Source: Staphylotrichum longicolle | Lineage: Eukaryota; Ascomycota; Sordariomycetes; Sordariales; Chaetomiaceae | NCBI GenBank assembly: GCA_019096155.1 | Contig: JAHCVI010000001.1 | Coordinates: 9,858,001 to 9,922,000, forward strand | Length of the DNA: 64,000 bases | Direction of reading: 5' to 3' | Shown here: positions 1 to 10,151 of the stretch, one piece after another | How positions within the stretch are numbered: the first letter of the stretch is position 1 | Layout: every line of letters begins with the position of its first letter | Position numbers and translations under genes: made by a program | Notes under the pieces: model-generated | Databases searched by the model: none | What the model was told of the DNA's origin: nothing | What the model saw: the letters and a program-made list of their open reading frames with translations, nothing else

Positions 1-2800
1 GGGTTGGTGACACAGACGCAGCCCGGGCCCGCGCGGTCGGGTCGGCAGTTTCCGAGGCGGGTTCAGGGGGTGTCTCGTCAAGAGAATCTTTAGATGGGGT
101 GATGGTTGGTGACACCGAGTGCGGTGCCGGGCTTGCGCTCAGTTTACCGCTCGGGGACACGTCGGTCGCGGGACGGTCATGCTCGTCGTGTGTTCTGAAG
201 TCTTGTGCCGTCGGACTCTCGGCTATCAGATTGATTGCCTGATTTTCGGACGCGTGTAAGTCCCGAGGGACGGGATCTTTGGCGTACGGGATCGACCGCG
301 GGCACATGGGTGTTGGTGTTGTCAATGCGCTGTGCCTGAGTGACGACGTCCCTGTGCTCAATCCAGGGGTCGACGGCGCGGTTATGAACTCGTCATCATC
401 TCTGGGGTTCAACGTGGCAGCCAGAGCTGCCGAGAGCTCGGCCTTGACGGCGCTCTCCACCCCCGGGCTGAGCGCAAACTCTCGGGCGTCCTCAAAAACG
501 TCCGGTGTGTCCATTTTCCTCTGCTTTGCTTGTGGTGCAGTTGGTGCCGGGGCTTTGTTTTCATCATCATTCCGATCTGATGTTTCCAGCTCCTGAGGCG
601 CGGGGTGGGAAGTTAAGCTGGAAGCTGGGGGTTCCTCTACAAGGGGAGTCCCTGATGAACCAGCAGGGCTCACGTTCTCCGTCGACGTCATAATCTCGGG
701 TTCAGGACCCTTTACAATCGGCTGGGCTGTGACGTCTTCGGTTTTCTCGCCAGCATCGCCAGCGGAATCGCTGCGCTCGCCGGTTACGGTCTGTTCCTCG
801 ACGAGAGTGGAGGCATTGCTGATGCGGAGGGCGGACGAGAGCCTCCGTGACGACATCAAAGAAAATGAGCGCGCAGGCCTCACGTCTGCTGCACCGAGCA
901 GCGGCCCTCGGCCATCAGAAACAGGCGAATCAAACCCACGCGGCTCCGAGACCGATTCGCTGGCCGCGGTGCTTGGCCTGCTACTGTCAGCAGCGAATGA
1001 ATCGCGAGCCGCCTTGAGAAAATCGATGGACCGCATGGATTCGGTAGACCGGCGGGACAGAGAGAAGACTCGCTGAGTGCGCGTTCTTGGAGAACCCTGA
1101 ATGCTCAGTGACGGCCGAGACTGCTTCGCTGGTGACGACCATGTTGACGATGGGGAGTAGCTCGGTGGTGAGCTGCCAGATAAGGGTTGTTCTGGTTGTG
1201 CCGGCGTCACAGGCCGTCGGGCAAAGTAGTCGTCATCATATTCGGGGATGTCGTCGATGGAGCATGAGTCCTCAAATACCTTGTCGATATCCTTCTGGAT
1301 CCGGGCTTTCAACCTCGCGACAAAGGCTGTCTGGGCGTCCTCGCCAGAAGCGAAACTCTCCCGCGGCTTCCCGCGCTTCTCATGGGCGACGATGGCCTTG
1401 TCAAGGACAAGATGCCCTCGCTTGTGGGCACTGATATGGATGGCAATGTTGTGGCCGCGGATCACATCTCCGATTCCGGTCTGAAGGCGGTCCAGTGCTG
1501 CTTGGATGGTACGCCGGGCATGTGACGCTGACGGACCCAGGATGAATTTGGCGGGGTCCCGCAGTGTCCATCCCACGCCCTTGAGTTCGACAATCCGGAA
1601 CTCAAGGTCATCCAGGGCGTTCAGTGTCGCGTCAGCTTCATTCCTGTGCTGCACGAGGAGCTTCTCGGTGTCGCAGAGGAAGCTGTCGCAGTCTTTGGCC
1701 TCGGGGTCTCGGAACAGAGCGAGCTTGCTCGTGATATTGCGGTGCACATGGCTGAAAACTGGTCCCAGGTTATTGACAATCCGGAGGTCAATCTCTAGCG
1801 CGTCGTCCTCGAAGGGCACGCCGTTCCGCGCGCCATTCCCGCCTCGTAGATGGTCATCATAGTCTCGCTCCTTCGACTCCAATGCTTGATTGATGGACTT
1901 CAGAGCTTTTCCCAGCATATCTTCGCTCATCAGGCGGGTCAGGGGCGTTGTTTGCGTGCTGTTGACGTTTAACGTCCTCTCAAACGCCACAACTTGTCGT
2001 TCTGGGTTCCTGCTCCGCAAGCAGACCTCGATGGTGTACCCTGGAACAAATTCATACTCCTGAGTGGCTTCGATGAACAGAGACCGAGGGACAGATAGGA
2101 GGGACAAGGGCCCGCCATCAGACGGGACCATGGTCTCACTGCTTTCTGAGTCCCCTTCGCGCACTGGGCAGTCGATCCACCGGAAGTGCTTGTCGTGGCG
2201 GCGTAGAAAGAGACCGATCATCAAGTGGGTGACCAGAGTGATCTCCTTGGTGAGCGCGACGGTCAGGGGGTGCTTCTGGTAAGACCGGTAGGTCCTCTCA
2301 GCCCACTCGCCCCTCCCTCTCCTCATGACCCGGAAGGTCATCTCGAACCTCTGGGGCTTTCGTTCGTAGGTGTCACCCTTGAACACCTCGAGGGCGGCCG
2401 AGTCCTTGCGCGTGATGAACTCTTCGGAGCATCGCTCAATGCGGCGCACGAGACCTCGACATATCCTGTCGGTGGCCTCGAAGGTCGGGGAGCTGGCATA
2501 GCTGCGGCAGTACCTGGACCGGATGACGGGGTCTGTGAAGCGGATGTCGACTTGCACCACCAGGGCCGGTGCCGTGGGTTGTCCCGGCTGCTCCTCGACG
2601 ACGGGAGACAGCAACGCCCTCTCTAGCTCCATGTCGGCGTGTCTGTCGACGTGCCTGTCGATGTGCCTGTCGACGTGCCTGCCGCTATGCCTGTCGATGG
2701 GTGAGGGCTCGAGCCTGGGAAAGGCATCGCCCATGATGTTCCGCGGGCTGGACCGCGGCGAAGCACCAATGGTGCGGTGCTGGGAGTCCCACCACGCCAT
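1..2800 (-). CDS. large unknown protein, N-terminal 933 residues (3' end beyond the window)
   Basis: I read an uninterrupted frame on the minus strand from an ATG at 2800 to the left edge, with an in-frame stop shortly upstream of that ATG. The protein therefore starts here and is cut by the window edge. I do not recognise the family. Residues 35-54 are a tetrapeptide repeat of the type (V/I)-D-R-H, encoded by imperfect 12-bp units. Residues of about 70-500 look globular, with mixed charged and hydrophobic segments. From about residue 520 the chain becomes rich in Ser, Pro, Thr and Glu and is probably disordered. That tail carries many S-P and T-P sites and an Arg/Ser patch near residue 560 (SLSRRS). 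No signal peptide or membrane segment is visible. It is probably a conserved filamentous-fungal protein. The many plus-strand frames over this stretch are its shadows. Confidence 0.8.
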   Translation of the reverse strand, partial: MAWWDSQHRTIGASPRSSPRNIMGDAFPRLEPSPIDRHSGRHVDRHIDRHVDRHADMELERALLSPVVEEQPGQPTAPALVVQVDIRFTDPVIRSRYCRSYASSPTFEATDRICRGLVRRIERCSEEFITRKDSAALEVFKGDTYERKPQRFEMTFRVMRRGRGEWAERTYRSYQKHPLTVALTKEITLVTHLMIGLFLRRHDKHFRWIDCPVREGDSESSETMVPSDGGPLSLLSVPRSLFIEATQEYEFVPGYTIEVCLRSRNPERQVVAFERTLNVNSTQTTPLTRLMSEDMLGKALKSINQALESKERDYDDHLRGGNGARNGVPFEDDALEIDLRIVNNLGPVFSHVHRNITSKLALFRDPEAKDCDSFLCDTEKLLVQHRNEADATLNALDDLEFRIVELKGVGWTLRDPAKFILGPSASHARRTIQAALDRLQTGIGDVIRGHNIAIHISAHKRGHLVLDKAIVAHEKRGKPRESFASGEDAQTAFVARLKARIQKDIDKVFEDSCSIDDIPEYDDDYFARRPVTPAQPEQPLSGSSPPSYSPSSTWSSPAKQSRPSLSIQGSPRTRTQRVFSLSRRSTESMRSIDFLKAARDSFAADSSRPSTAASESVSEPRGFDSPVSDGRGPLLGAADVRPARSFSLMSSRRLSSALRISNASTLVEEQTVTGERSDSAGDAGEKTEDVTAQPIVKGPEPEIMTSTENVSPAGSSGTPLVEEPPASSLTSHPAPQELETSDRNDDENKAPAPTAPQAKQRKMDTPDVFEDAREFALSPGVESAVKAELSAALAATLNPRDDDEFITAPSTPGLSTGTSSLRHSALTTPTPMCPRSIPYAKDPVPRDLHASENQAINLIAESPTAQDFRTHDEHDRPATDVSPSGKLSASPAPHSVSPTITPSKDSLDETPPEPASETADPTARARAASVSPT
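2635..2700. repeat. imperfect 12-bp tandem repeat inside the unknown gene
   Basis: About five copies of a GTGCCTGTCGAC-like unit. On the minus strand they encode repeated V/I-D-R-H near the N-terminus of the edge gene. The unit is a multiple of three, so copy-number change would not break the frame. Confidence 0.8.
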
Positions 2801-5196
2801 TTCCCCTATACGATGTGGGTTTGCTCCACCAGTTTACCCGTCGAACTGGGATTCTTGTGGGGTAGAGGGGCTTCGATGAGGCAATATGCGCCGATAGAAC
2901 AATCCTCGAAGCAAAATGGAAAAGACGGAAGCCGCCGGCTAGGGAACCATGTCCACGACGTGATGAATTGGAGATGGGGAATTGGATATGGGTCTGGGAA
3001 TGGGAGTGGAAGACATGCCGTTGTCAAGTCTTACACCGTAGCCATCCAACCCAACAAAAGAATTACGACGGGATGTAAACAGAAGAAACAAATCCGCTCA
3101 TGCGGTGGAACCCGGGCAGGCTTCCAGCACGATGAAAGTTGGCCCTACTTCCAATTGCAAGGCTTTGAGCGCAGGGCTAAGTGACTGCGCCTAGGGAACT
3201 ACCCTGCAGAGGAAGAAAACCAAGGGGAAAGCGAGACCCGACCCCATGATGGGGGGCTGGGTCAATGTTGTCAGTTGTCTACGACCTGACACGTCGTCGA
3301 CGGAGCCGCCAACTCGGTCGCAGGGGGAGCCTGGGGTATGGTGCCGAATCCAATGGGCTTGCTCTCGGCAGCTGAAATGCCATCCGGAATGGGCCAAAGG
3401 AAACTCTTCACAGGGAGAAAATTGGTGTGTTGTGAGCGGGGTGTGAAACAGCGCGACCAAACCGACCAAACCAACCAAAACCTGGCGAAACACAACTCGT
3501 CTCTTCCCCAGCCTCCGGGCCTGAATCCGGGCTCTCGTTGGTCGGATATCTCTCCATTTCTCGAATTGGGCCCTCACCGCCAGCCTCTTCAGCGAGCGTC
3601 TGCCATCGCAACCACTCATGAGGACGGCAGTGGGGAGTTGAAGAAGGAAGAGATCGCAAAGTGCATCCAATCGCGGCCTGAATCGTGCCCGATCGGCAGC
3701 GGTCGGCTTCGGCAGCAGATGCGAGCCCTACAGGGGTGCCTGAAAGGGATCCCTGGCGGCCCTGGGCTGCGTCCCTGGAAGTCCCTGCCTTGTGGGGCTG
3801 ACAACTGGCCCGGGCGGGTCTCGCGTGTTTCCCGGGGCGCGATGTGGGCCGAAACAACAACATAGACTTCAACGAAGCCGGCTTGCTCGGGCAGACCTCG
3901 ACCTAGTTTCTCAATCTTGAGAGATCCCGATCAGAAATTGATACATCGAGGTGACTTTGCGGTTTCTCCCAATTCTCTTTCTACCTCTGTCTCTTTGCAA
4001 CTGTGCAAAGGAAACTAGATGGCGTACGGACAGTCAGGCCGAAACTCCAACTTCGATCTCTATAAACACTGTCCCGCACACTGGCGACAGAGGCAGCACC
4101 TCTTCTTCCGCCGGTTCATCTTATTGTGACCGCATAACTCTCATGTCGGAGGCTGGCAGCAATGAATAGGATACATCGGACGACATCTATGACCACTCCG
4201 AACTTGGTAGACATGTGGCTTGCTGTAGGCCGATCGTCCGACGCACACTTCTCCCGGTAAGACGCCATGCTCGCGTTCAAGGAGGGGAGCAGCTGTAACA
4301 CGCTATGAAGCCCTTCAGTTCCAATTCTACGCATGCGTGTGTGGTAGCATCCGATTATTTCCCAGCTTTGTTGGGGTGATCTGAAGACAACATACCACCC
4401 CCCGCCGGGTGTTCTGAGCAAGAAGTCACCCTCGGCATCAACTTTTCAAAGAGATTCTGTGCCCTCTCGTTGCATGTTCTTCAAGTCGGACTCAAAATAC
4501 TCAACCCTCGCCTTGAAGTGGCTATGATGTCGCATTCCAGATGCAGCGCGGAGGAAAGAGCAGACAACGGCGATGTTGATGGCGTCCTTATACTTTGTTG
4601 TTTGAACACGCTTCGCTCTTCCCCTCTTTGAAAGCGGGAGAATATCTGGCAATATCGTTTCTCTCTGACAAATGACACTTGTTCAACACAAGTGACATCT
4701 TGAGCGATAAAAGGTATACCGCGATGGTGGAGCCGGTTGAGTTCACTGCTTTTTCAGCAAAACAAAAGATGCCATGGACCTGCACCTCGCCCACCCCCTT
4801 TCGCTTGGTGCGCTCTCATTTAGGTAGGACCTCATGCTTTTCTCGTTCATTGTCAATCAACCTTGGACCTTTCCAAGTGGACAGATACTGGCGGGTTCCT
4901 GCACTGAGGTGGGGGTAACTGCAGCTCTCTGCGCAATGTTTCCAAGAACCGTTGGCTCTGTCTGCCTCCAACAGAAGAGAGACTTCCAAATTTGGAAACC
5001 CATATCAAGGCCTTGGGAACCCAACCGCCCACTCCCACCAACCTGAACTCCCTGGAGAAAAGCCGTGAGACAACACCATCTCGCGGCCCCCAGACGACCC
5101 TCCGAGTTGTGCTTCAGACAACCACAGCCCTTCAACTGCAAGCAACCCGCTCGGCCAGGCCTGGCCACCAATCAGCCCATACGCCGCCATCCAATA
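2801..5196. other. gene-free stretch upstream of two divergent genes
   Basis: Only short, mutually overlapping frames occur on both strands, none with recognisable content or convincing splice structure. It holds the 5' region of the minus-strand unknown gene and of the plus-strand 108-aa gene. I see no RNA gene or repeat. Confidence 0.6.
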
Positions 5197-5599
5197 ATGG
5201 CCCGCAAGAAGAAGACCCGCGCCATCGTCCAAGAGTTCGACGCCTACTTCGGGGCGGGCTCGCTCGACGACTGGCAGCGCCTCTGCCGCGATGTCGGGCT
5301 GGACGGGGACTACAGCAGCATCGCCCAGTGCCGGAAGGCAAGCATCCCCCCTACCTCTTATGTGTACAGTTTGGCGGAGAATTGTGGTCTAAACAAAAAG
5401 GGGATACCGGCAGGGTCTACGCACTGTTCACGTCAACATCCACGACCTCCTCGACGCGGTCAAGCAGGGCCGGAGGCCCCAGCGCTTTCGCAACGCGGCA
5501 GAGTTGGCGGCGTACACTGTCAACAACGGGAAGATCTATCCAAAGAAGCATGCCAAGGAGATGGGACCGGTCAAGGCGCTGATGCGGCGTATTTTGTGA
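5197..5599 (+). CDS. conserved small fungal protein, 108 aa, with a GC-AG intron
   Basis: Exon 1 is 5197-5337 and exon 2 is 5414-5599, giving 47 + 61 codons. The intron (5338-5413) starts with GCAAGC after an AAG and ends in GGCAG, so it is a GC-AG intron, phase 0. Joining there gives continuous sequence (..CRK then GLRTVHVNI..), which matches my recollection of a small Pezizomycotina family: a basic start (ARKKK), an FDAYFGAG-like segment, W-Q-R-L-C, then VNIHDLLDAV and a C-terminal KIYPKKHAKE segment. Function is unknown. The protein is basic, with no signal peptide or membrane helix, so a nuclear or cytosolic location is likely. It is convergent with UTP18, about 100 bp away. Reading through the intron would give a different C-terminus, which I consider wrong. 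Confidence 0.75.
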
Positions 5600-5705
5600 T
5601 GATGACAACACGCTGTATCTACTCAGAGGCCATTTCTCTTCTCATAATCCCACTGGATATCTAAGTTCCGCCCCCCCTGACCTGTGAACCCAATCTCTAC
5701 CCCGA

Positions 5706-7550
5706 TCAGCTCCTGATCTCCCACAACCTAATCTTGCCCACATCATTCCCCACCGCGAGCACATCGCTCCCCGCGCTGAACGCCACCGCCGTGATCCTCC
5801 CCAAGGGTGTCTGCTCCGTCGGCCAGTTGCGATAGACGGTGCAACTCGGCAGGTGCACCAGCCGCAGCGCGTCCTTCTTGTGCAGGCTGCCAAACGCCAT
5901 CAGCTGCCCGTCCGGCGAGAAGGTGACCACCGACACCGACGTGGTGAGCTGCTCAAACGACCTCGCCGGCTCCGGCAGCTTCTTGACCTCCACTGCCGCC
6001 GCCGCCGCCGCTGCCGCCGCGTCCGCCTTCTTACCCTGCTGCTTCACCAGCAGCTCGTTCCGGTCATAGACATTCAACACGCCGCTGTTGGACCCGACAG
6101 CGACCCACCGATCGCCGCCCAGCTCGGCCGGCCCGTTCCGCCCGCCCAGCGCCATCACCGTGCCCCCGATGGACCCCTCGTCCCGCCACACCCCGACGGT
6201 GCGGCGCGTGAGCAGGCTCCACTCGGCGACCTGGCCGTCCTTGCCCGCGATCGTCAGCCCGTTCCCGTCGCTCCACCACGCGAAGTCGGCGACGCCGCCG
6301 CGCCCATCGATGCGCGCCTGCGCGATCCACTGCATCGTCGCGACGTTGACAATGTTGAGCATGCCGCCGCCCTTCTTGTCGCTCGCCGCCAGCGCGAGGT
6401 GGCGCCCGCACGGGCTGACGCGGAAGCGCTCCATGGTCCGCTGCTCCCTCTGGTGGCCCTGGATCTTGGAGATCTTCTTGACCAGCCCCGTGGAGATGCT
6501 CCAGCTGTGGAAGTAGCGCCGGCGGCCGGCGAAGATGATCTCGTCGCCCTGCGGGCCGACGAAGGCGGCGCGGCGGAGGTCGGTGCGCTTGACCTGGACC
6601 GAGGTGAGGGCCGGGTTCGGGGTCGGGTGGGCGGACGGGTCGATGTGGTGCAGGTACATGATGGAGGAGGTGCTGGAGGAGAGGAGGATGGGGCGGGTCG
6701 GGTGGAAGGCCAGCGACGAGACGCCGGCTTTGTGCGTGTCGGGGATGTCGCGGGTGCGTTGGATGTCGAGAGTTTCCGGGCGGAGCTTGCGGCGCTTGGA
6801 GGTGTGGGAATCCGGAAGGAAGGAGGCGGCGGAGCGGAGGAAGGTGTCCAAAGGTAGGGGTGAAGCGGTGGGCTCGCCGTCGCTGTCGACGTCCATGTCC
6901 GAGGCCGAGGAGTTGGAAGCGGCCGAGGAGCGGCGTCTGCGCTTGGAGCCGGTGGTGGCGTCGTTGGCCCACTCGGGGAGGGGGTAGAGACGCAGATATT
7001 GTTGGCGTAGCCGCCGGGCGTATTCTGTCCCGCTGACTAGGTCTTCTGCCTCGGTGTTTCTGAGTTTCCTGAGCCGAGTCGCGGTCGCGAGGGAGACCGT
7101 CAGCCGCTCGTCGTCGCTGTCCTCCCACGCGGGTGCCTCCTCCGGTATTTCTTGCGGGGCCGGCCTCGCCTGTGCGATCCCAAGTTCTGCGTCCTCTGCA
7201 TCGTCTGAATCTGCGCCTGTGTCGAGGGTGAAGAGCATCGAGTCGGAGACATGCTCATGGCCCGTGGCATCCTCATCGTCAGCCGCTGCTTTTACAAGAG
7301 CTTTAGAGTCGGTCACGGCGGGAAGGAGATCGTCGCGGAATAATTGTTCGCGGAAGGTCTCTTTGCTGCCGAGGACGAAGCGCTCGAGGTCCTCCTCGTC
7401 CGAGTCCTTTTCCAAGAGGGCATTTTTCCGCTTGTTGACAAGGTCGTCGTCGTCAGAGGAAGAGAAGGCGTCATCCTCGTCGAAATGGGCAAAGGAGCCC
7501 TCGTCAGAGGAGACTTCCTCTTGTTGCTCTTGCTGGCGGCGCCTTGACAT
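5706..7550 (-). CDS. UTP18: U3 snoRNP-associated WD40 protein Utp18
   Basis: A single exon encodes 614 aa. The N-terminal third is acidic and Ser-rich (SSDEGS, FSSSDDDD) with a basic patch (GSKRRRRSS). The C-terminal part is a WD40 propeller with repeats such as HKAGVSSLAFHPTRPIL and a final LAVGNDVGKIRLWEIRS. This layout and length fit Utp18, a nucleolar subunit of the small-subunit processome (UtpB module) needed for 18S pre-rRNA cleavage. I chose the ATG at 7550 (MSRRRQQEQQ). The frame stays open to 7664, but that extension looks like leader sequence. A poly-alanine run from a GCC repeat sits in the propeller region near 5990-6030. Confidence 0.9.
   Translation of the reverse strand: MSRRRQQEQQEEVSSDEGSFAHFDEDDAFSSSDDDDLVNKRKNALLEKDSDEEDLERFVLGSKETFREQLFRDDLLPAVTDSKALVKAAADDEDATGHEHVSDSMLFTLDTGADSDDAEDAELGIAQARPAPQEIPEEAPAWEDSDDERLTVSLATATRLRKLRNTEAEDLVSGTEYARRLRQQYLRLYPLPEWANDATTGSKRRRRSSAASNSSASDMDVDSDGEPTASPLPLDTFLRSAASFLPDSHTSKRRKLRPETLDIQRTRDIPDTHKAGVSSLAFHPTRPILLSSSTSSIMYLHHIDPSAHPTPNPALTSVQVKRTDLRRAAFVGPQGDEIIFAGRRRYFHSWSISTGLVKKISKIQGHQREQRTMERFRVSPCGRHLALAASDKKGGGMLNIVNVATMQWIAQARIDGRGGVADFAWWSDGNGLTIAGKDGQVAEWSLLTRRTVGVWRDEGSIGGTVMALGGRNGPAELGGDRWVAVGSNSGVLNVYDRNELLVKQQGKKADAAAAAAAAAVEVKKLPEPARSFEQLTTSVSVVTFSPDGQLMAFGSLHKKDALRLVHLPSCTVYRNWPTEQTPLGRITAVAFSAGSDVLAVGNDVGKIRLWEIRS
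5992..6030. repeat. GCC trinucleotide repeat encoding poly-Ala in UTP18
   Basis: Read on the minus strand, this GC-rich triplet run gives nine consecutive alanines between a KKAD and a VEVKK segment. It probably forms a loop between WD40 blades. Confidence 0.75.
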
Positions 7551-7995
7551 TTTGGCGGTTGTGGGGGTGTATGGGAATGGTGTGGGAGAAGACCGAGGGG
7601 CAGGGCTGATTGCGGTCAACTTTTTTTTTCCTGAGCTTGCAGCCTTGCAGATGGCAGACGCCAAGGGACCCGCTTGGTGGGGCTTTCTGCCGTCTGTACC
7701 AGGGTGTGGGCTTCAGCCTCGCTCATATTCAGGGTCTTTTGAACAGGGCACGAAGAGAAACAACAACTGGTCCAGCAAAGCCGTCTCATCAATATTCAGT
7801 CATTAACTAAACTTTATTTAGGCCTTTATAGTTCTCTTACAATACAAATGAGAGAGACCTCTAGCGCATTAAAACGCTCAGCGAAGGCATGGAAATCCCA
7901 GGCGAGCCCCATCGTCCTCATGACAGATTTCCGCGTCCTTGACCTACTTCTCAAATCTTGGGTATCACATCCAAGACATTCTGACCGAGTTCGCA
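7551..7995. other. intergenic, UTP18 upstream region
   Basis: The stretch between two minus-strand genes holds the UTP18 leader and promoter, with a T-run at 7620-7629. No gene is seen. Confidence 0.6.
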
Positions 7996-8879
7996 TCACA
8001 TCACCAGCGCAGCAACCAGCCCCGCCAGACCCAGCCAGCCCATACCGCCCCTCCAGCTCGCCGCGCCATTCGGGTTTGTCTTGATGCTTGTCGCATCGCC
8101 CGGGGCAAACATGACGGGCACGCTCGCGTCGCCCGACGCACGCACCTCCTCGGGTGTCAGCAGCGGGTTGTTGAGGGCGTCGCACGACGTGCGGTTCGGG
8201 CTGGCCGGGATGCTGTTGGTGACCGAGATGGGGGTCAAAGATGGTGTAGTGGTCATTGCCGTTCAGGCGGAAGGACTGGCGGATTGAGATCTATAGTAGG
8301 GGGCATTTTGTTAGCGTGTGTGCAACCACGGAAGACTGAAAAGCGTGAGAGGGGGTTAGTTACGTTGTAGGCGCCCGGTCCGTGTTGCCCAGCCCTTGTT
8401 TCTGGCTGCCGTCGCCGACCAGGCAGTCAGGCCACACCCACTTGACGTGCTTCACGGTGCTGCCCGGGCTCCGAGAGCATGATGTCGCCCAGGCTCGCAT
8501 TGTTGGCGGAGGCGGTGCCGTTGGTGATGGTGAAGTTGCGGCCCGTGTCGTAGCTGGAAAGGAAGATGTTGATGTAGTGGATCTGCGTCGGGCTGTTCTC
8601 GGGGTAGGGGGCAGGGAGAGGCGGCCGTTGGTTGAGACGTCGAGGGCGACTTCGATGAGATCTAGGAGGGGTTAGTCGGGCTGGTGTGAGATGAGTTTGG
8701 AGCGATGCGAAAGACAAACCTCCGCCGAGAGGAGTGCCCGGCTGGGGAGCATCCACAATCACCAGGCCCGGTGTGTAGATTTGGCCGTTGGCGATTGTGA
8801 AGTTGAGTGCCGACGACATCCGGGCAGCGAACAACAGCGCTGCCCCCGCGTATGTGGTGAGGGACTTGGATGACGGCAT
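7996..8879 (-). pseudogene. secreted GPI-type protein gene with four apparent frameshifts
   Basis: Exons are 8879-8720, 8661-8364 and 8290-7996, separated by good GT-AG introns. The start gives a signal peptide (SLTTYAGAALLFAA), then NFTIANGQIYTPGLVIVDAP, and the end is hydrophobic (GWLGLAGLVAALVM), like a GPI-anchor signal. N-glycosylation motifs (NFT, NGT, NAS) are present. Between these parts the homology-like reading jumps frame four times: at 8607-8611 (one C short on the coding strand), 8463-8468 (one G extra), 8374-8376 (one G short) and 8230-8234 (one C extra). All are in C or G runs. Frames otherwise keep coherent codons, so the damage is recent or due to sequencing. It resembles a lineage-specific ascomycete cell-surface protein; function unknown. 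Confidence 0.6.
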
Positions 8880-10151
8880 CTTGCTAGAAAAGCCAAGGTT
8901 CAATTAAGCGACTTGGGAAGGGATAAACGGTTGAAACAGCAGTTCAACAAGTTGCGAATATAAAATGGGATTTAATGAGCGTACGAAGGGCAAGACGCCA
9001 TTCCAAGATTTCTGGACTTCTTGGAAACGGAAAGATAGGTAGTGAAGAGAACAAGAGTAACCAGAAAACCATCATGGGAGGCCCCTCAATGGCGTCGCCG
9101 ACGCTATGTAATAACGGAACGAAATTAAGAGGAAGAGCTAACGAGGAACCGGTTCGCTTCAGCCTTGTCCCGGATCCGCTTCCGTTGGTGTGGGATGCTT
9201 CCTTGCAGCAACCATCTTGGGGCGGATGCCGTGGAACCGAGGACCAAGCTCGATTCAAAGAAAACCCCAAGAAGTGCTGCGAAATGGACTTGCTTTTGAA
9301 GGATGGGCATGAATGATGTCCATTTGGAGACAGGGAGAGCTACAGGAAGGTCCGGGCGCCGCAACCACAAGGGTTGAAACTTTGAGTTGCTCTCGTCGTG
9401 ATTCGAGAAGCTGGGCGGGAGCGGGATGGACGGTTCCATGCACAACGGCGGGTTTCAGATTGACAGAAATTCCTGGGACTCGGCGCCAGCACTGATTTGG
9501 GTAAGCATGAGCGTTGGTGGTGGGTCAGTTCCGCATTACAGGGCCGATGCTGCCGAGTTGAGGTGGGGCCAGATAGTTAGCAGGTGCCTCGGGGTGAAGT
9601 TCAGTTCTATTGTTACTCTTGAACCTCCTCTTCGCTACTTACAATGCATGTAAGGTAGGGTCTAGAGGTTCAAGTTGGAAATGTCTTTTTTTGAGATTTC
9701 TAAACTTGCCTTGTATGTCTCAGTATTTAGAAACCCAGCCTCACGATCCCCCTTGATAATTGTTAGGCTTCTTCATCTCTGATTGGCCAATTCATTCATC
9801 TCATGTGAGCTCCTCTGCTGATGCTGCTGAAGGTGGACCTCCTTCTCATTGCAAGCTATCAACCCGAGCTTCCAAACTTGGGCAGCGGTATACGATCACA
9901 GAGATTTACAAATACACAGTCCAGCTCTGTTCGTTCAGGGAGATCTTTACTCGGTTAGAGGAACTGATCCGTTTTCTTTATTTTTTCTCGGCGAAACACT
10001 CGACCTCCAAACCCCACCTCATTCCTCTCTCTTTCAGAAGGAACCTACAAAACGAAGGAACCTCCAGAGCTGGGACCTCAGCCCACAGTCAAACCACCAC
10101 CACCTCACCCCATCTACAGCCCCCGGGACAGGCGCCCAACAAGCGCCGGCC
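8880..10151. other. gene-free stretch between divergent genes
   Basis: It contains the upstream regions of the minus-strand GPI-type gene and of the plus-strand PsuG-PsuK gene. Frames here are short and unrecognised. An open frame runs into the PsuG start from 9849, but its sequence looks like leader. Confidence 0.6.

Noticed and set aside
3951..4169. 72-codon frame with a hydrophobic start resembling a signal peptide
   Set aside because: The remainder is random-looking, there is no continuation by splicing, and upstream signals are absent.
5853..7128. Long frames of 334 (+) and 354 (-) codons over UTP18
   Set aside because: Both overlap the intact UTP18 frame and consist of Arg/Pro/Ala- or Gly-rich sequence typical of out-of-frame GC-rich exons.
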